Assembly: GCA_964643885.1 (NCBI GenBank) | Contig: CAZXUI010000027.1 | Coordinates: 1-49,506, forward strand | Origin: CAADGL01 sp964643885 | GTDB taxonomy: Bacteria > Planctomycetota > Phycisphaerae > UBA1845 > Fen-1342 | Reading direction: 5' to 3' | Length of the DNA: 49,506 bases | In this document: piece by piece, positions 25,750-34,441 of the stretch | Layout of the letters: every line of letters begins with the position of its first letter | How positions within the stretch are numbered: position 1 is the first letter of the stretch | Position numbers and translations under genes: made by a program | The notes under the pieces: generated by a model | Told to the model about the DNA's origin: nothing | The model's database searches: none | The model's input: the letters and a program-made list of their open reading frames with translations, nothing else

Positions 25750-28482
25750 ATGGCTCGTAGGCTGACTTGCGTCGTGGCGATCGCCACGCTGGCACTGACC
25801 GGCTGCATCTTCGATCCGTCGCTGATTGACCTGATCACGAGCGGAGGCGGGAACGGAGGAGCGGGCGGGTCCGATTTCGACTCGGTCGCCCAGGTCGCCC
25901 CGCCGCTGGACGCGCCGCCGGTCGACAGTGCGGCCGTTCAGGTCGTGCTGCTGGCGCCGACCGAGTTCGGCGGGCGGGCCCGGGTGACGATGCGGGTGGC
26001 GGGGCGGGCGGTTCTCACGGCGACGCGGACGGTGCCCGCGGGCGGGCGGGTGGTCGTGGTCGGGCCGGATGAGTGCGACAGCGTGCTGATCGAGGCGACG
26101 GTCTTCACCGAGCCGCCGGAGATCCTGCCCATCCGCGTGTTCTTCCTCGGCACGGATTTCGTTCAGAACGACACAATCCTCTTCGAGTTGCGGCCGACCA
26201 CTCCGCCGGATGGCGATCCGAATGATCCGAACGAACCTCCGCCGGCGGACCTGGAGGTCCGGATCGAGGGGCTCGACGCGGAGCAGTTCATCGCGGCCGG
26301 CACGCCGGTGGACTTCGACGTGGTCGTCGAGGGTGCGGTAGACGGCGCGACGTTGTCGGCCTTCGCCGACCTGGATGCCGACGCGGCGACCGGCTTCGAC
26401 CTGACGATCGTCGAGGACATCGCCGCGCAGGAGCGTAACTCGATCACGTGGGATACGACGGGCGTGGCGCCGGGGCTGTACGCGATCTTTGCTCGCGTCA
26501 ATGACGGCGACCGCAGCACGACGGCCGGGCCGGGCACCGGCCGCGTCCGCATCAACGCGCCGCCGCAGCTCGTGATCGACGCGCCGATGGACGGGCTGGT
26601 GGTGCGCCGCGGGCAGCCGTTGATCATCGCCTGGGCGGGCCAGGACCCGGACCACGACGCGGCGATCACGATCCTGCTCGACCAGGACGGCGCGCTGAAC
26701 GGCAACGAGACCGTGCTGCGCGATGATATCTCCGAAGACGACGTGGATGACCGCGAGTTCGAGCTCGACACGTCCACGATCGACGTCGGCACGTACTTCG
26801 TGCTCGGCCGGATCGACGACGGGCTGGAGAGCAGCGTCGTGATCGGGCCGTCGTTCTGCGTGGTGAACCGGCGGGTCGGTCCGTTCTCGCCCGGCCAGTT
26901 CGTCGAGGGTGAGGCGACGCGGCTGCGGGGCGAGGACCTGAGCGACCAGCTCGGGCCGATCAACAGCGAATTCGGCTGGTCGGTCGACATCCGCGAGGAC
27001 ATCGATCTCGACGGCCGGGCCGATCTGATCATCGGCGACCCGTTCCTGCAACTCTTCGACGTCGACAGCGGCTACCGGACGTTCGGCGGCGCGTACTTCC
27101 ACTCGCTGGAGGAGGGCGACTGGCCGGCGGAGCTGCTCTCGAGCGAGCTGGACATTCTGATGACGCAGGTCGCGCGGGACGAGGAGGTCGGCTGGAGCGT
27201 GGCGCTGCTGGGCAGGCTCGACGACAATTCCTTCCCGGAGGTCGCCGTCGGCACTCCGGGATTCGGATTGAAGCAGGACGATCTGGGCGCTGCGTACTTC
27301 GTCGAGGGTTCGTTCCTGCTCGACATTCCCGGCCCGCTGATCCTCGATCAGTCCGTGGATGGGTTCGCCGTCTCGCGCGTCGAAGGCGAGTTCGACGAGG
27401 ACGCCAATAACGGTGAGCGCGCGGGGCACGTCGTCGCGGCACTGGGCGACCTGAACGGCGACGGTCAGCGCGAAGTCGCGATCGGCGCGCCGGCGGACGA
27501 GGCCGGTCCGGAGGGCGAGCCGGGCGCCGGCCGGGCGGTGATCATCTTCGGGGGAATGGGCCTGCCCAGCGGCACGCTGGACGACGTCTTCGATCCCAAC
27601 TTCGGCCCGATCGACTCGCTGCTGCTCATCGGCGAACGGGTGGGCGACCTGGCGGGCTATTCGATCGCCAGTGCCGGGCGTTTCGATTGCGACCCGGCAC
27701 CGTGCGTCGAACCGGCCGATGTGCTGATCGGCGCGCCCGGCTTCGAGGTCGGCCGCGGCCGCGTCTACCTCATCTTCGGCGGCGACGGCATGAATCAGCT
27801 TGGAGTGCTGCCGCTGGCGGAGCTGGGCTCGACCTGGCCGGGGACGGTGTTCGAGGGAAGTCAGGCGGGCGAGCTGGCCGGCACGTCGGTCAGCGTGACC
27901 GACTTCGACGGCGATGGGCTGCCGGACCTGATCATCGGCGCGCCGGGCTTCGGCGGCGGGCGCGGGCGGACGTACGTGATCTACAATTCGCCGGAGCTGC
28001 GTTCACGGCTGAGCGGTCCGCCGATCTCGCTGGCGGAGGTGGGCAACACGCTGCCGGGCGTAACGATCGACGGGCTGGCGGTCGGCGACCTGCTCGGGTT
28101 GGCGGTAAGCGGCGGCGGCGATGCAGACATCGACGGAGCCGAGGAGCTGATCATCGGTGCGCCGGGGTTCGACGACTTCCGCGGCCGGGCGATCTTCATC
28201 TACGGCGGCCAGGATCTCGCCGGCAATGTGCCGCAGACCGACGTAGGCACGTGCGAAGTCCAGGGATGGCTGCTGACCGGTGATTCGATCGGCGACCAGG
28301 TCGGCTGGGCGCTGAGCGCCGGCGACGTGGACGGCGACGGACGGGCCGACGCGGCAATCACCGCGCCGGGTGTGAACGAGCTCGGCGAGGCGCATCTGAT
28401 CTTCGGCGCCGGCGGGCGCGCGAGTCTCGCCCGGCCGGAAGGCCCGCGGCCGCCGCAGTCGATCGATCCGAAGCAGCCCTGA
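25750..28482 (+). CDS. FG-GAP repeat (integrin-alpha-like beta-propeller) lipoprotein
   Basis: 910 residues; GGAGG lies 9 nt before the ATG. The signal ends in a lipobox (LALTGC), followed by a Gly-rich linker. Residues about 40-390 are beta-rich, Ig/cadherin-like. From about residue 400 to 900 there are seven or so FG-GAP units, each with a DxDxDG-type calcium loop followed by IGAP: for example DIDLDGRADLIIGDP, DLNGDGQREVAIGAP, DFDGDGLPDLIIGAPGFG, DADIDGAEELIIGAPGF and DVDGDGRADAAITAPG. Such propellers bind ligands or partner proteins at the cell surface. No enzyme domain is present. Confidence 0.88.
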   Translation: MARRLTCVVAIATLALTGCIFDPSLIDLITSGGGNGGAGGSDFDSVAQVAPPLDAPPVDSAAVQVVLLAPTEFGGRARVTMRVAGRAVLTATRTVPAGGRVVVVGPDECDSVLIEATVFTEPPEILPIRVFFLGTDFVQNDTILFELRPTTPPDGDPNDPNEPPPADLEVRIEGLDAEQFIAAGTPVDFDVVVEGAVDGATLSAFADLDADAATGFDLTIVEDIAAQERNSITWDTTGVAPGLYAIFARVNDGDRSTTAGPGTGRVRINAPPQLVIDAPMDGLVVRRGQPLIIAWAGQDPDHDAAITILLDQDGALNGNETVLRDDISEDDVDDREFELDTSTIDVGTYFVLGRIDDGLESSVVIGPSFCVVNRRVGPFSPGQFVEGEATRLRGEDLSDQLGPINSEFGWSVDIREDIDLDGRADLIIGDPFLQLFDVDSGYRTFGGAYFHSLEEGDWPAELLSSELDILMTQVARDEEVGWSVALLGRLDDNSFPEVAVGTPGFGLKQDDLGAAYFVEGSFLLDIPGPLILDQSVDGFAVSRVEGEFDEDANNGERAGHVVAALGDLNGDGQREVAIGAPADEAGPEGEPGAGRAVIIFGGMGLPSGTLDDVFDPNFGPIDSLLLIGERVGDLAGYSIASAGRFDCDPAPCVEPADVLIGAPGFEVGRGRVYLIFGGDGMNQLGVLPLAELGSTWPGTVFEGSQAGELAGTSVSVTDFDGDGLPDLIIGAPGFGGGRGRTYVIYNSPELRSRLSGPPISLAEVGNTLPGVTIDGLAVGDLLGLAVSGGGDADIDGAEELIIGAPGFDDFRGRAIFIYGGQDLAGNVPQTDVGTCEVQGWLLTGDSIGDQVGWALSAGDVDGDGRADAAITAPGVNELGEAHLIFGAGGRASLARPEGPRPPQSIDPKQP

Positions 28483-28574
28483 GCTGACGAGTCCGCCGCG
28501 GCCAGACGCAACGGGCGCGAGGTGGGCTTCGCCGGAATCGCGCAGGGCCGAACGGGCGCGCGCCTGAACGAACG

Positions 28575-30506
28575 TCACTCCATGCTCGCCGCGGCCGTTC
28601 GCAGCGCGGCGGAATAGGAAAGCGCCGACTCCGCCAGGTCCGGCCGGCCGAGCAGTTTCAGGATTCGGCCCAGCTCGCCGTGCAGTTCGGCGAACCATGC
28701 GGCGATATCGCGTTCAGCCTGGTTGGCCGGCCGGCGGCCGCGGACCAGCTCATGCACGAACGGCGGCTGCACGCGGATCGCGTCGGAGACGACGCGGGCG
28801 GCGCGTTCGAACTCTCCGGCCGCCAGGGCTGAGCCGAGCTGCGGCTCGTAGTAGGCGAGGTACGAGGCGGTGAAATCGTCGCGCGAGACCAGCGGCTCGA
28901 GCACCTCCGCCGGATGAAGCGTCCAGAAGCAGACGGCGGCGAGCGGCACGGCGGCCACGGCGAGGAGCGCGTAGCGGCGCGAGAGCGCCCGATCCGCCAG
29001 CCAGACGAGCCCCGCGGCCGCGAGCGGTATCGCCACCGCCGCCAGCGCGATTCGGAAGCGCGCCACTCCGAAGAACAGCAGCAGCAGCGCCAGGTTCGTT
29101 GCGGCCATCCACAGCAGCGGACCGCAGCCGCGAGTGCGCGCCGCCAGGACGACGCCCAGCAGCGCCAAGGGCGAGATCAGCCCGAAGGAGAGGCCCAGCC
29201 ACACCAGCCCGGATGAATACTGCCGATAGTGATAGATGTTCACGTTGTTCGGCCACTCGTACCACATCAGCGCCATGGCGAGCTTGTCCGCGAGCAGTCC
29301 CAGATAGCTCCCCGCGTGCGGGTGCGTGCCGAGCGTGCGCACGATCGTGTCGAGCAGCCGGCCGCGGAACTCAGCCATGATCGGGGCGACCTGCGACGTG
29401 CTCCAGCGCAGCGTGCCGGCGTCGGAGGCGTTGGAGAGGATGAAGGTCGGCCCGCCGCCGCTGGCCAGTGCGAACAGCGGGGCGCCGACGACGAAGTTTC
29501 GGGCCGCCAGCGGCGCCAGGGCGAGCACGAATCCCGCGGCCAGCGTGAGCAGCACCGCGCCGCCGGTGCGGACATCGGCGCGAAAGCGCACGGCCGCTGC
29601 GACGAGAGCCAGCAGGAAGAACAGGATGAAATGGCTCTTGAGCAGCACAGCCACGCCGGCGGCCAGGCCGCAGTAGAACGCGAGCCTCGCCGACGGGTGC
29701 CGCCACCAGATCAGCAGCAGGTAGACGAGCCCGATGCTCGCGCTGGCCACGAGCGAATCGCGCAGCAGGACGAACTCGTGAAACACCAGCGGGCCGTATG
29801 CGAGAAATCCGACGGCCGCCGCGACGCCGGCCAGCTCGCCGAAGCAGCGGGATGCAACACGCCATGCGGCCAGCGTCGCCAGCACGCCGGCCAGCATCTG
29901 GAGCGCGAAGACGTAGCGCACGTCCGGACCGACCAGCTTGTAGACGCCGGCCAGCAGATATGGGTAAAGCGGGTCCTGATAGAACTGGCGCGGATCGAGC
30001 CACTGATACCAGATCGCGCGGGCCTGCTCAGGCGTCGTCTCCGTCGCCGCGCCGGCCGGCAGCGAGGCACCGTGGCTCGCGGCAATCGCCCGCAGGTGTG
30101 CCACGGCGACCTCGCGATGCCACGCATGCATCGGAATGTCGATCCTCTGCGAGAGCCAGTCGCCGGCGACGATCTGCCGCGCCCACTGGTCGAAGTGGTG
30201 CATGTCCGACTCGTCCCACTTGTGCAGATGGAAGCACGGGCCGGCGGAAAGCTCGACATAGCACGCGGCGCGGATCGCGACGGCCGCCCCCAGAATCAGC
30301 ATCGCCACGAGCAGCCGCCGGCCGGCGAGCCATTTCTCGGCCTGCCGCAGCAGCTCGCTGTTCAGCGAGAGCGGAACAGGCGCCGGCGACGGCCCGGATT
30401 CGGAAGTACGACTCGGTTTTGCGCCGGACGCCCCGCTCGGCGACGGGCCGGCTCGTGCCGGTCTAGCCGGAATCGTCTGGCCGGACTTTCGCGACGATCG
30501 AGACAT
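28575..30506 (-). CDS. Polytopic membrane glycosyltransferase-like protein (GT39/PMT-like)
   Basis: 643 residues. A Pro/Ser-rich cytoplasmic tail (residues 1-45) precedes about ten membrane segments. The first large loop contains KWDESDMHHFDQWARQ, whose acidic residues fit the catalytic position of GT-C enzymes that use lipid-linked sugars; PLYPYLLAGVYKLVGPDVRY is also family-like. The C-terminal ~110 residues are soluble and helical. GT39-like proteins transfer sugars to proteins or lipid A on the outer face of the inner membrane. The substrate is unknown. GAGGGAAG precedes the ATG, and the GGQ protein gene ends 24 nt upstream, so the two probably share a transcript. Confidence 0.78.
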   Translation of the reverse strand: MSRSSRKSGQTIPARPARAGPSPSGASGAKPSRTSESGPSPAPVPLSLNSELLRQAEKWLAGRRLLVAMLILGAAVAIRAACYVELSAGPCFHLHKWDESDMHHFDQWARQIVAGDWLSQRIDIPMHAWHREVAVAHLRAIAASHGASLPAGAATETTPEQARAIWYQWLDPRQFYQDPLYPYLLAGVYKLVGPDVRYVFALQMLAGVLATLAAWRVASRCFGELAGVAAAVGFLAYGPLVFHEFVLLRDSLVASASIGLVYLLLIWWRHPSARLAFYCGLAAGVAVLLKSHFILFFLLALVAAAVRFRADVRTGGAVLLTLAAGFVLALAPLAARNFVVGAPLFALASGGGPTFILSNASDAGTLRWSTSQVAPIMAEFRGRLLDTIVRTLGTHPHAGSYLGLLADKLAMALMWYEWPNNVNIYHYRQYSSGLVWLGLSFGLISPLALLGVVLAARTRGCGPLLWMAATNLALLLLFFGVARFRIALAAVAIPLAAAGLVWLADRALSRRYALLAVAAVPLAAVCFWTLHPAEVLEPLVSRDDFTASYLAYYEPQLGSALAAGEFERAARVVSDAIRVQPPFVHELVRGRRPANQAERDIAAWFAELHGELGRILKLLGRPDLAESALSYSAALRTAAASME

Positions 30507-30530
30507 CTTCCCTCGAATACGGGTGCGGGT

Positions 30531-31076
30531 TCATTTCCTGAGCGCGGGCAGGCCGGCGTCGGCCCGAATCCGGTTCGCGGCCACCCACATCCGCGGGTGC
30601 TCGCTCAGGAAGCGCGAGAGGCTGGAGGTCGAGACGCCCAGCCACGCCGCCGCCTTGGGCAGCTCGCCACCGAACGCCGCCACGGCATCCAGCACCAGCG
30701 CAATCACCTGGGGATAGGCCGGATTGCGGGGATTGACCCGCAGGCGTCCGTCCGTAACTTGCACGCCCTCCGGCCAGGAGACCTGCTGCGGGAGCGGCGC
30801 TCGGCACTCGACGGCGATCGCCTCCCGCAGGCGGTGCAGAGCCTGGGCACGGTTCTCGTGCTGCGACCGCCGCTCCGTGGCCGTGACGACCAGCCCGGTC
30901 AGGCGGTGGCGAAGCCGGACGCCGGAGGAGACCTTGTTGCGGTGCTGGCCGCCCGGGCCGCTGACGCGGTAGGTGTCCTGCTCGCAGTCGCCCAGCAGCT
31001 TCTCGTCCGAAAACTCGAGCCGGACCCGGACCTGCTGCGGGTCGGGCGTCGGAGGTATCTGCTCAGATCGGCTCAC
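30531..31076 (-). CDS. GGQ release-factor-like protein with C-terminal helix-turn-helix region
   Basis: 181 residues from the GTG at 31076; an ATG 69 nt earlier would overlap the divergent gene. Residues about 20-90 are the peptidyl-tRNA hydrolase domain of class I release factors (DTYRVSGPGGQHRNKVSSGV, with GGQ) and carry ERRSQHENRAQALHRL. The C-terminal ~45 residues (LPKAAAWLGVSTSSLSRFL and onward) look like a helix-turn-helix rather than the basic tail that puts ArfB into the mRNA channel. There is no codon-recognition domain. It probably acts on stalled ribosomes or released peptidyl-tRNA, but this is inference. It precedes the GT39-like gene. Confidence 0.82.
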   Translation of the reverse strand: MSRSEQIPPTPDPQQVRVRLEFSDEKLLGDCEQDTYRVSGPGGQHRNKVSSGVRLRHRLTGLVVTATERRSQHENRAQALHRLREAIAVECRAPLPQQVSWPEGVQVTDGRLRVNPRNPAYPQVIALVLDAVAAFGGELPKAAAWLGVSTSSLSRFLSEHPRMWVAANRIRADAGLPALRK

Positions 31077-31135
31077 GTTCGTATTCCGCCCTCTCGCGCG
31101 TGGCCATAAGATACCGTGCACGGAGAGGATGCGCG

Positions 31136-31888
31136 ATGCGGGCATGGCAGAATAGCCGGCGGGCCGTTCGACCTGGCGCTGGTGGCGCCGGCCGGGGCGG
31201 GGCCGTGCATCGCCGGGGCCCGCGCTGCTTCACGCTGATCGAGCTGCTGGTGGTGATCGCGATCATCTCGCTGCTGATCTCGATCCTGACGCCGTCGCTG
31301 GCCCGGGCTCGGCAGCAGGCCAAGAGCACCGTGTGCATGGCCACGCTGCATGAGATGATGAAGGGGATCGTGGCGTACGGGAATGACTATGACTTCTCGC
31401 TGCCGCCGAGCCGGTACCGCGTCGGCGACCCGAATTCGCCCACGCCGGTGGTGCACGGCTGGGCCGAGTCGCTCTACCGGTCGCTGTATAACGCGGCGGA
31501 CTACTCTCATGTCGAGAACTTCCCGGTGATGCGCAACCGCGAGGACCGCTTCGAGTTCTGGGTCTGCAAGGAGGCCGAGCCGCGGGCCGACAGCACGGGG
31601 CACTACCGCGTGTACGAGTATTCGTGGTCCAAGCGGAAGCTGGATGCGATCTTTCACCGTCTGCCGGTGTTGAGCGAGGCGAATCCGCAGGTGGAGGACC
31701 CCGGCGACCTGCTGCGGAGCGACATTCCCAACGAGCATATCGCCGGGCTGGCCGGCGAAGCGTATATTGACGAGCGGCACTACGGCGGCGCCAATTTCGC
31801 CTTTCGCGATGGGCATGCACAGCGCAGCACCACGCTCAAGGAACAGCTCGCCATCGACTGGGACCTGGACCCCAATACACCCTACTGA
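31136..31888 (+). CDS. Type II secretion pseudopilin with H-X9-DG motif
   Basis: 250 residues from the ATG at 31136, with GGAGAGG about 8 nt upstream. The N-terminus has a basic leader, then CFTLIELLVVIAIISLLISI, the prepilin peptidase site (cleavage before Phe) and hydrophobic helix. Near the C-terminus H-YGGANFAFR-DG fits the H-X9-DG motif of planctomycete and verrucomicrobial pseudopilins. The product would be processed by PilD-type peptidase and built into a pseudopilus or act as a substrate-specific minor pilin. The stop codon overlaps the cysteine desulfurase start (TGATG). Confidence 0.92.
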   Translation: MRAWQNSRRAVRPGAGGAGRGGAVHRRGPRCFTLIELLVVIAIISLLISILTPSLARARQQAKSTVCMATLHEMMKGIVAYGNDYDFSLPPSRYRVGDPNSPTPVVHGWAESLYRSLYNAADYSHVENFPVMRNREDRFEFWVCKEAEPRADSTGHYRVYEYSWSKRKLDAIFHRLPVLSEANPQVEDPGDLLRSDIPNEHIAGLAGEAYIDERHYGGANFAFRDGHAQRSTTLKEQLAIDWDLDPNTPY

Positions 31889-33045
31889 TGAACCACTCGA
31901 TCACCTACCTGGACAACAACGCCACGACCCGCGTGGATGACGCGGTCGCGCAGGCGATGCTCGGCGTTCTGACGGAAGAGTACGGCAACCCCTCCAGCCT
32001 GCACCGCTTCGGGGCGCAGGTGGCGGCGCGGATCGAGGAGGCCCGCGGCAGCGTGGCCCGCCTGATCGGCGCCCGCGAGACCGAGATCGTCTTCACCAGC
32101 GGCGGCACCGAGGCCGACAACGCGGCCCTGCGGGGTGTGCTGGCCGCCCGGCCGAGCCGGCGGCACATCGTCGTTTCGCAGGTGGAGCACTCGGCCGTGC
32201 TGGAGATGGCCGAGCAGCTCGAGCGCGAGGGCGTGCAGGTGAGCTACGTGGGCGTGACGCGCAGCGGCGTGCTGGATATGGATGAGCTGGCGGCGGCCAT
32301 CCGGGACGACACGGCGATCGTCTCGGTGATGTACGCGAACAACGAGACGGGCGTGATCATGCCGCTCGAGCAGGTGGTGCGAATCGCGCACGAGCGCGGC
32401 GCACTGGTGCATACGGACGCGGTGCAGGCGGTCGGCAAGATCGACGTCGACGTGAGCGAGCTGAAGGTGGACCTGCTTTCGCTCAGCGGCCACAAACTGC
32501 ACGGCCCGAAGGGCGTCGGGGCGATCTACATTCGCAGCGGGACGCCCTTCCGCTCGAGCATGATCGGCGGGCCGCAGGAGCGCGGCCGGCGCGGGGGCAC
32601 GCAGAATGCCCCGGGCATCATCGGCCTGGCCGTCGCATGTGAGCTGCTGCTCCGCCGCGATCCGGAGGAGAAGGCTCGCGTGCAGGCGCTGCGGGACGAG
32701 TTCGAGCGCGAGGTCGCGGCTCGTTTTCCGCAAGCGGTGATCGCGGGCAAGGATGCGCCGCGTGTCTACAACACGAGCTGCGTCTGCTTCCCCGGCGTGG
32801 AGGCGGAGGCGGTGCTGCTGTTGCTGAGCGAAGCCAGCGTCTGTGCCTCGAGCGGGGCCGCGTGCAGCAGCGGGTCGCTCGAACCATCGCACGTCATGTC
32901 GGCGATGAAGTTGGACCCCTACGTCGCCCAGGGCCAGATCCGCTTCTCGTTCGGAAAGTACAACACGCCGGCCGACCTAGAGCGTGTGCTCGACGTGCTG
33001 CCGGGCGTGATCGAGCGGGTCGGATCGCTGAACGTCGCGAGCTGA
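31888..33045 (+). CDS. Cysteine desulfurase (NifS/IscS type)
   Basis: 385 residues. It is a PLP enzyme releasing sulfur from cysteine as a persulfide for iron-sulfur clusters, thionucleosides or Moco. The N-terminus YLDNNATTRVDDAVAQAML, the PLP lysine Lys203 in LSGHKLHGPKGVGAIY, and the catalytic Cys326 in ASSGAACSSGS are all present; the ASSGxAC loop marks group I (IscS/NifS). No scaffold (IscU/NifU) gene follows. The ATG overlaps the pseudopilin stop, an unusual pairing. The downstream repeat-rich region separates it from rsmE. Confidence 0.93.
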   Translation: MNHSITYLDNNATTRVDDAVAQAMLGVLTEEYGNPSSLHRFGAQVAARIEEARGSVARLIGARETEIVFTSGGTEADNAALRGVLAARPSRRHIVVSQVEHSAVLEMAEQLEREGVQVSYVGVTRSGVLDMDELAAAIRDDTAIVSVMYANNETGVIMPLEQVVRIAHERGALVHTDAVQAVGKIDVDVSELKVDLLSLSGHKLHGPKGVGAIYIRSGTPFRSSMIGGPQERGRRGGTQNAPGIIGLAVACELLLRRDPEEKARVQALRDEFEREVAARFPQAVIAGKDAPRVYNTSCVCFPGVEAEAVLLLLSEASVCASSGAACSSGSLEPSHVMSAMKLDPYVAQGQIRFSFGKYNTPADLERVLDVLPGVIERVGSLNVAS

Positions 33046-33270
33046 CGAGCAGGCTGGTGCGAGATGTCCATCCCTGGCTGGTGCGAGATTCCCGTCTCGC
33101 ACTAGGACGACACGATCGCGGCGATCGCCACGCCGGATGCGAATGCAGTGCTGGTTTGACCCTCTCGTGCTGTGATCCGAGGCGAAGGCCCCACGGACGA
33201 CGTAGGGGGGTGAGCTTTCCGGTGGCTGAAGCCACCGGCTACGGTCGCTTGCCCTGACGGGCAGAAGCGC

Positions 33271-33457
33271 GACCGGTCGGAGACCGGTCGTCCAGTGACC
33301 GGCCAGAGGCCGGTCCCCATTCTCGTCCAGTGACCGGCCAGAGGCCGGTCCCCCATTCTCGTTCAGTGACCGGCCAGAGGCCGGTCCCCCATTCTCGTCC
33401 AGTGACCGGCCAGAGGCCGGTCCCCATTCTCGTTCAGTGACCGGCCAGAGGCCGGTC
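33271..33457 (+). repeat. Tandem array of a 35-36 bp palindromic repeat
   Basis: Five identical 19-mers, GACCGGCC-AGA-GGCCGGTC (perfect 8 bp arms, AGA loop), start at 33297, 33332, 33368, 33403 and 33439. They are joined by CCCCATTCTCGT(C/T)CAGT with one optional extra C. A divergent unit GACCGGTC-GGA-GACCGGTC sits at 33271. There are no unique spacers. Confidence 0.9.
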
Positions 33458-33580
33458 CCCGATTCTCGCACCAGCACTTCAGAGCTAAGAATAGCGAGTA
33501 GCGAATGGCCTCCGCTCGGCACTCCTCAGGCTTGACGCGCCATTCGACCGCGGGGCGGGCCTCGTGCCGGTCGGAGGGCG

Positions 33581-33586
33581 TATAAT
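33581..33586 (+). promoter_or_regulatory. -10 hexamer of rsmE, 6 nt from the start codon
   Basis: A perfect TATAAT is followed by 6 nt and the GTG at 33593. The expected start point is at or beside the G of GTG, so the mRNA would lack a leader. No -35 consensus is seen. Confidence 0.55.
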
Positions 33587-33592
33587 TCGCGC

Positions 33593-34345
33593 GTGAGCGA
33601 GGCGCGCTTCTTCTGCACAAGACTTGCGCACGGTGTCGTCGAACTCGACGAGAGCGAGTCGCACCACGCCCTGCGCGTCCTGCGGCTGCGCCCGGGGGAC
33701 CGCGTCACGCTCTTCGACGGCCGTGGACACGTGGGCAGCGGCCACCTGCTCGAACCGCCCGCCCGCCCCGCCACGCGTCGACCGGCGTCGAAAGAGCGCC
33801 GCGTGGCGACCGTGCAGATCGAGCACCTGCTGCTCTCTGAGCCGCCCAAGCGGCCGCTCACGCTGATCGTCGCCGCATGCAAGGGGCCGCGGCTCGACTG
33901 GATGATCGAGAAATGCACCGAGCTGGGCGTGGCGCGGATCATCCTGGCTGAGTTCGAGCGCTCGGTGGTGCACCCTCCCGCCGACGCGGCCGACAAGCTG
34001 TTGCGAACGGCGATCGAGGCGTCCAAGCAGTCGCGCCGCGCCTGGCTGCCGCAGATCGACGTCTGCGGTGCGCTCGCGGGCATCACGGCCGGGCTGGAGC
34101 GCGACGCGCTGCTGATTTCCGACCCGGACGAGACGGCACCGTCCCTGGCGAGCTGGCTGCACGGGCACGGTCCCGACCTGCGTCGTCTCGCAGCCGTCGT
34201 CGGGCCGGAGGGCGGGCTGTCGGACGCTGAGCGCGAGCGGCTGCGCGAAGCGGGCGGGCAGATCGCGCGGCTGGCGACGCACATTCTGCGGGTGGAGACG
34301 GCCGCCGTCGCGGTCGCGGCGAACTGGGCGGCGCGCTGGGCCTGA
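33593..34345 (+). CDS. rsmE: 16S rRNA (uracil1498-N3)-methyltransferase
   Basis: 250 residues. It methylates U1498 of 16S rRNA using S-adenosylmethionine. The N-terminal PUA-like domain contains ESHHALRVLRLRPGDRVTLF; the C-terminal SPOUT domain has the trefoil-knot motifs MIEKCTELGVARI and VVGPEGGLSDAE, and ends LATHILRVETAAVA. The length is standard. The GTG start directly follows a TATAAT promoter, and there is no Shine-Dalgarno sequence, so translation may be leaderless. Confidence 0.95.
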   Translation: MSEARFFCTRLAHGVVELDESESHHALRVLRLRPGDRVTLFDGRGHVGSGHLLEPPARPATRRPASKERRVATVQIEHLLLSEPPKRPLTLIVAACKGPRLDWMIEKCTELGVARIILAEFERSVVHPPADAADKLLRTAIEASKQSRRAWLPQIDVCGALAGITAGLERDALLISDPDETAPSLASWLHGHGPDLRRLAAVVGPEGGLSDAERERLREAGGQIARLATHILRVETAAVAVAANWAARWA

Positions 34346-34441
34346 GCGGCGTGCGCCCGCGACGGATGTTGCGGCGGCCGCCGCGACGCGACAGAATGAA
34401 GCGCGGGGTCGCGACCGGGGGAGAGTGAGTGGAGGCGTGAC

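Larger units (their letters stand above)
33046..33592. other. Intergenic region densely filled with palindromic repeats
   Basis: About 550 bases with at least four hairpin types: GTGCGAGA-N6-TCTCGCAC (33081-33102), CCGGTGGC-TGAA-GCCACCGG (33219-33238), GCCC-TGAC-GGGC (33251-33262) and the 35 bp array (33271-33457). The last bases carry the rsmE promoter. Open frames here are products of the repeats and not genes. Confidence 0.75.

Noticed and set aside
33271..33457. CRISPR array
   Set aside because: The 35-36 bp units are tandem with near-identical linkers; no unique spacers, no cas genes, and the core is a near-perfect palindrome.
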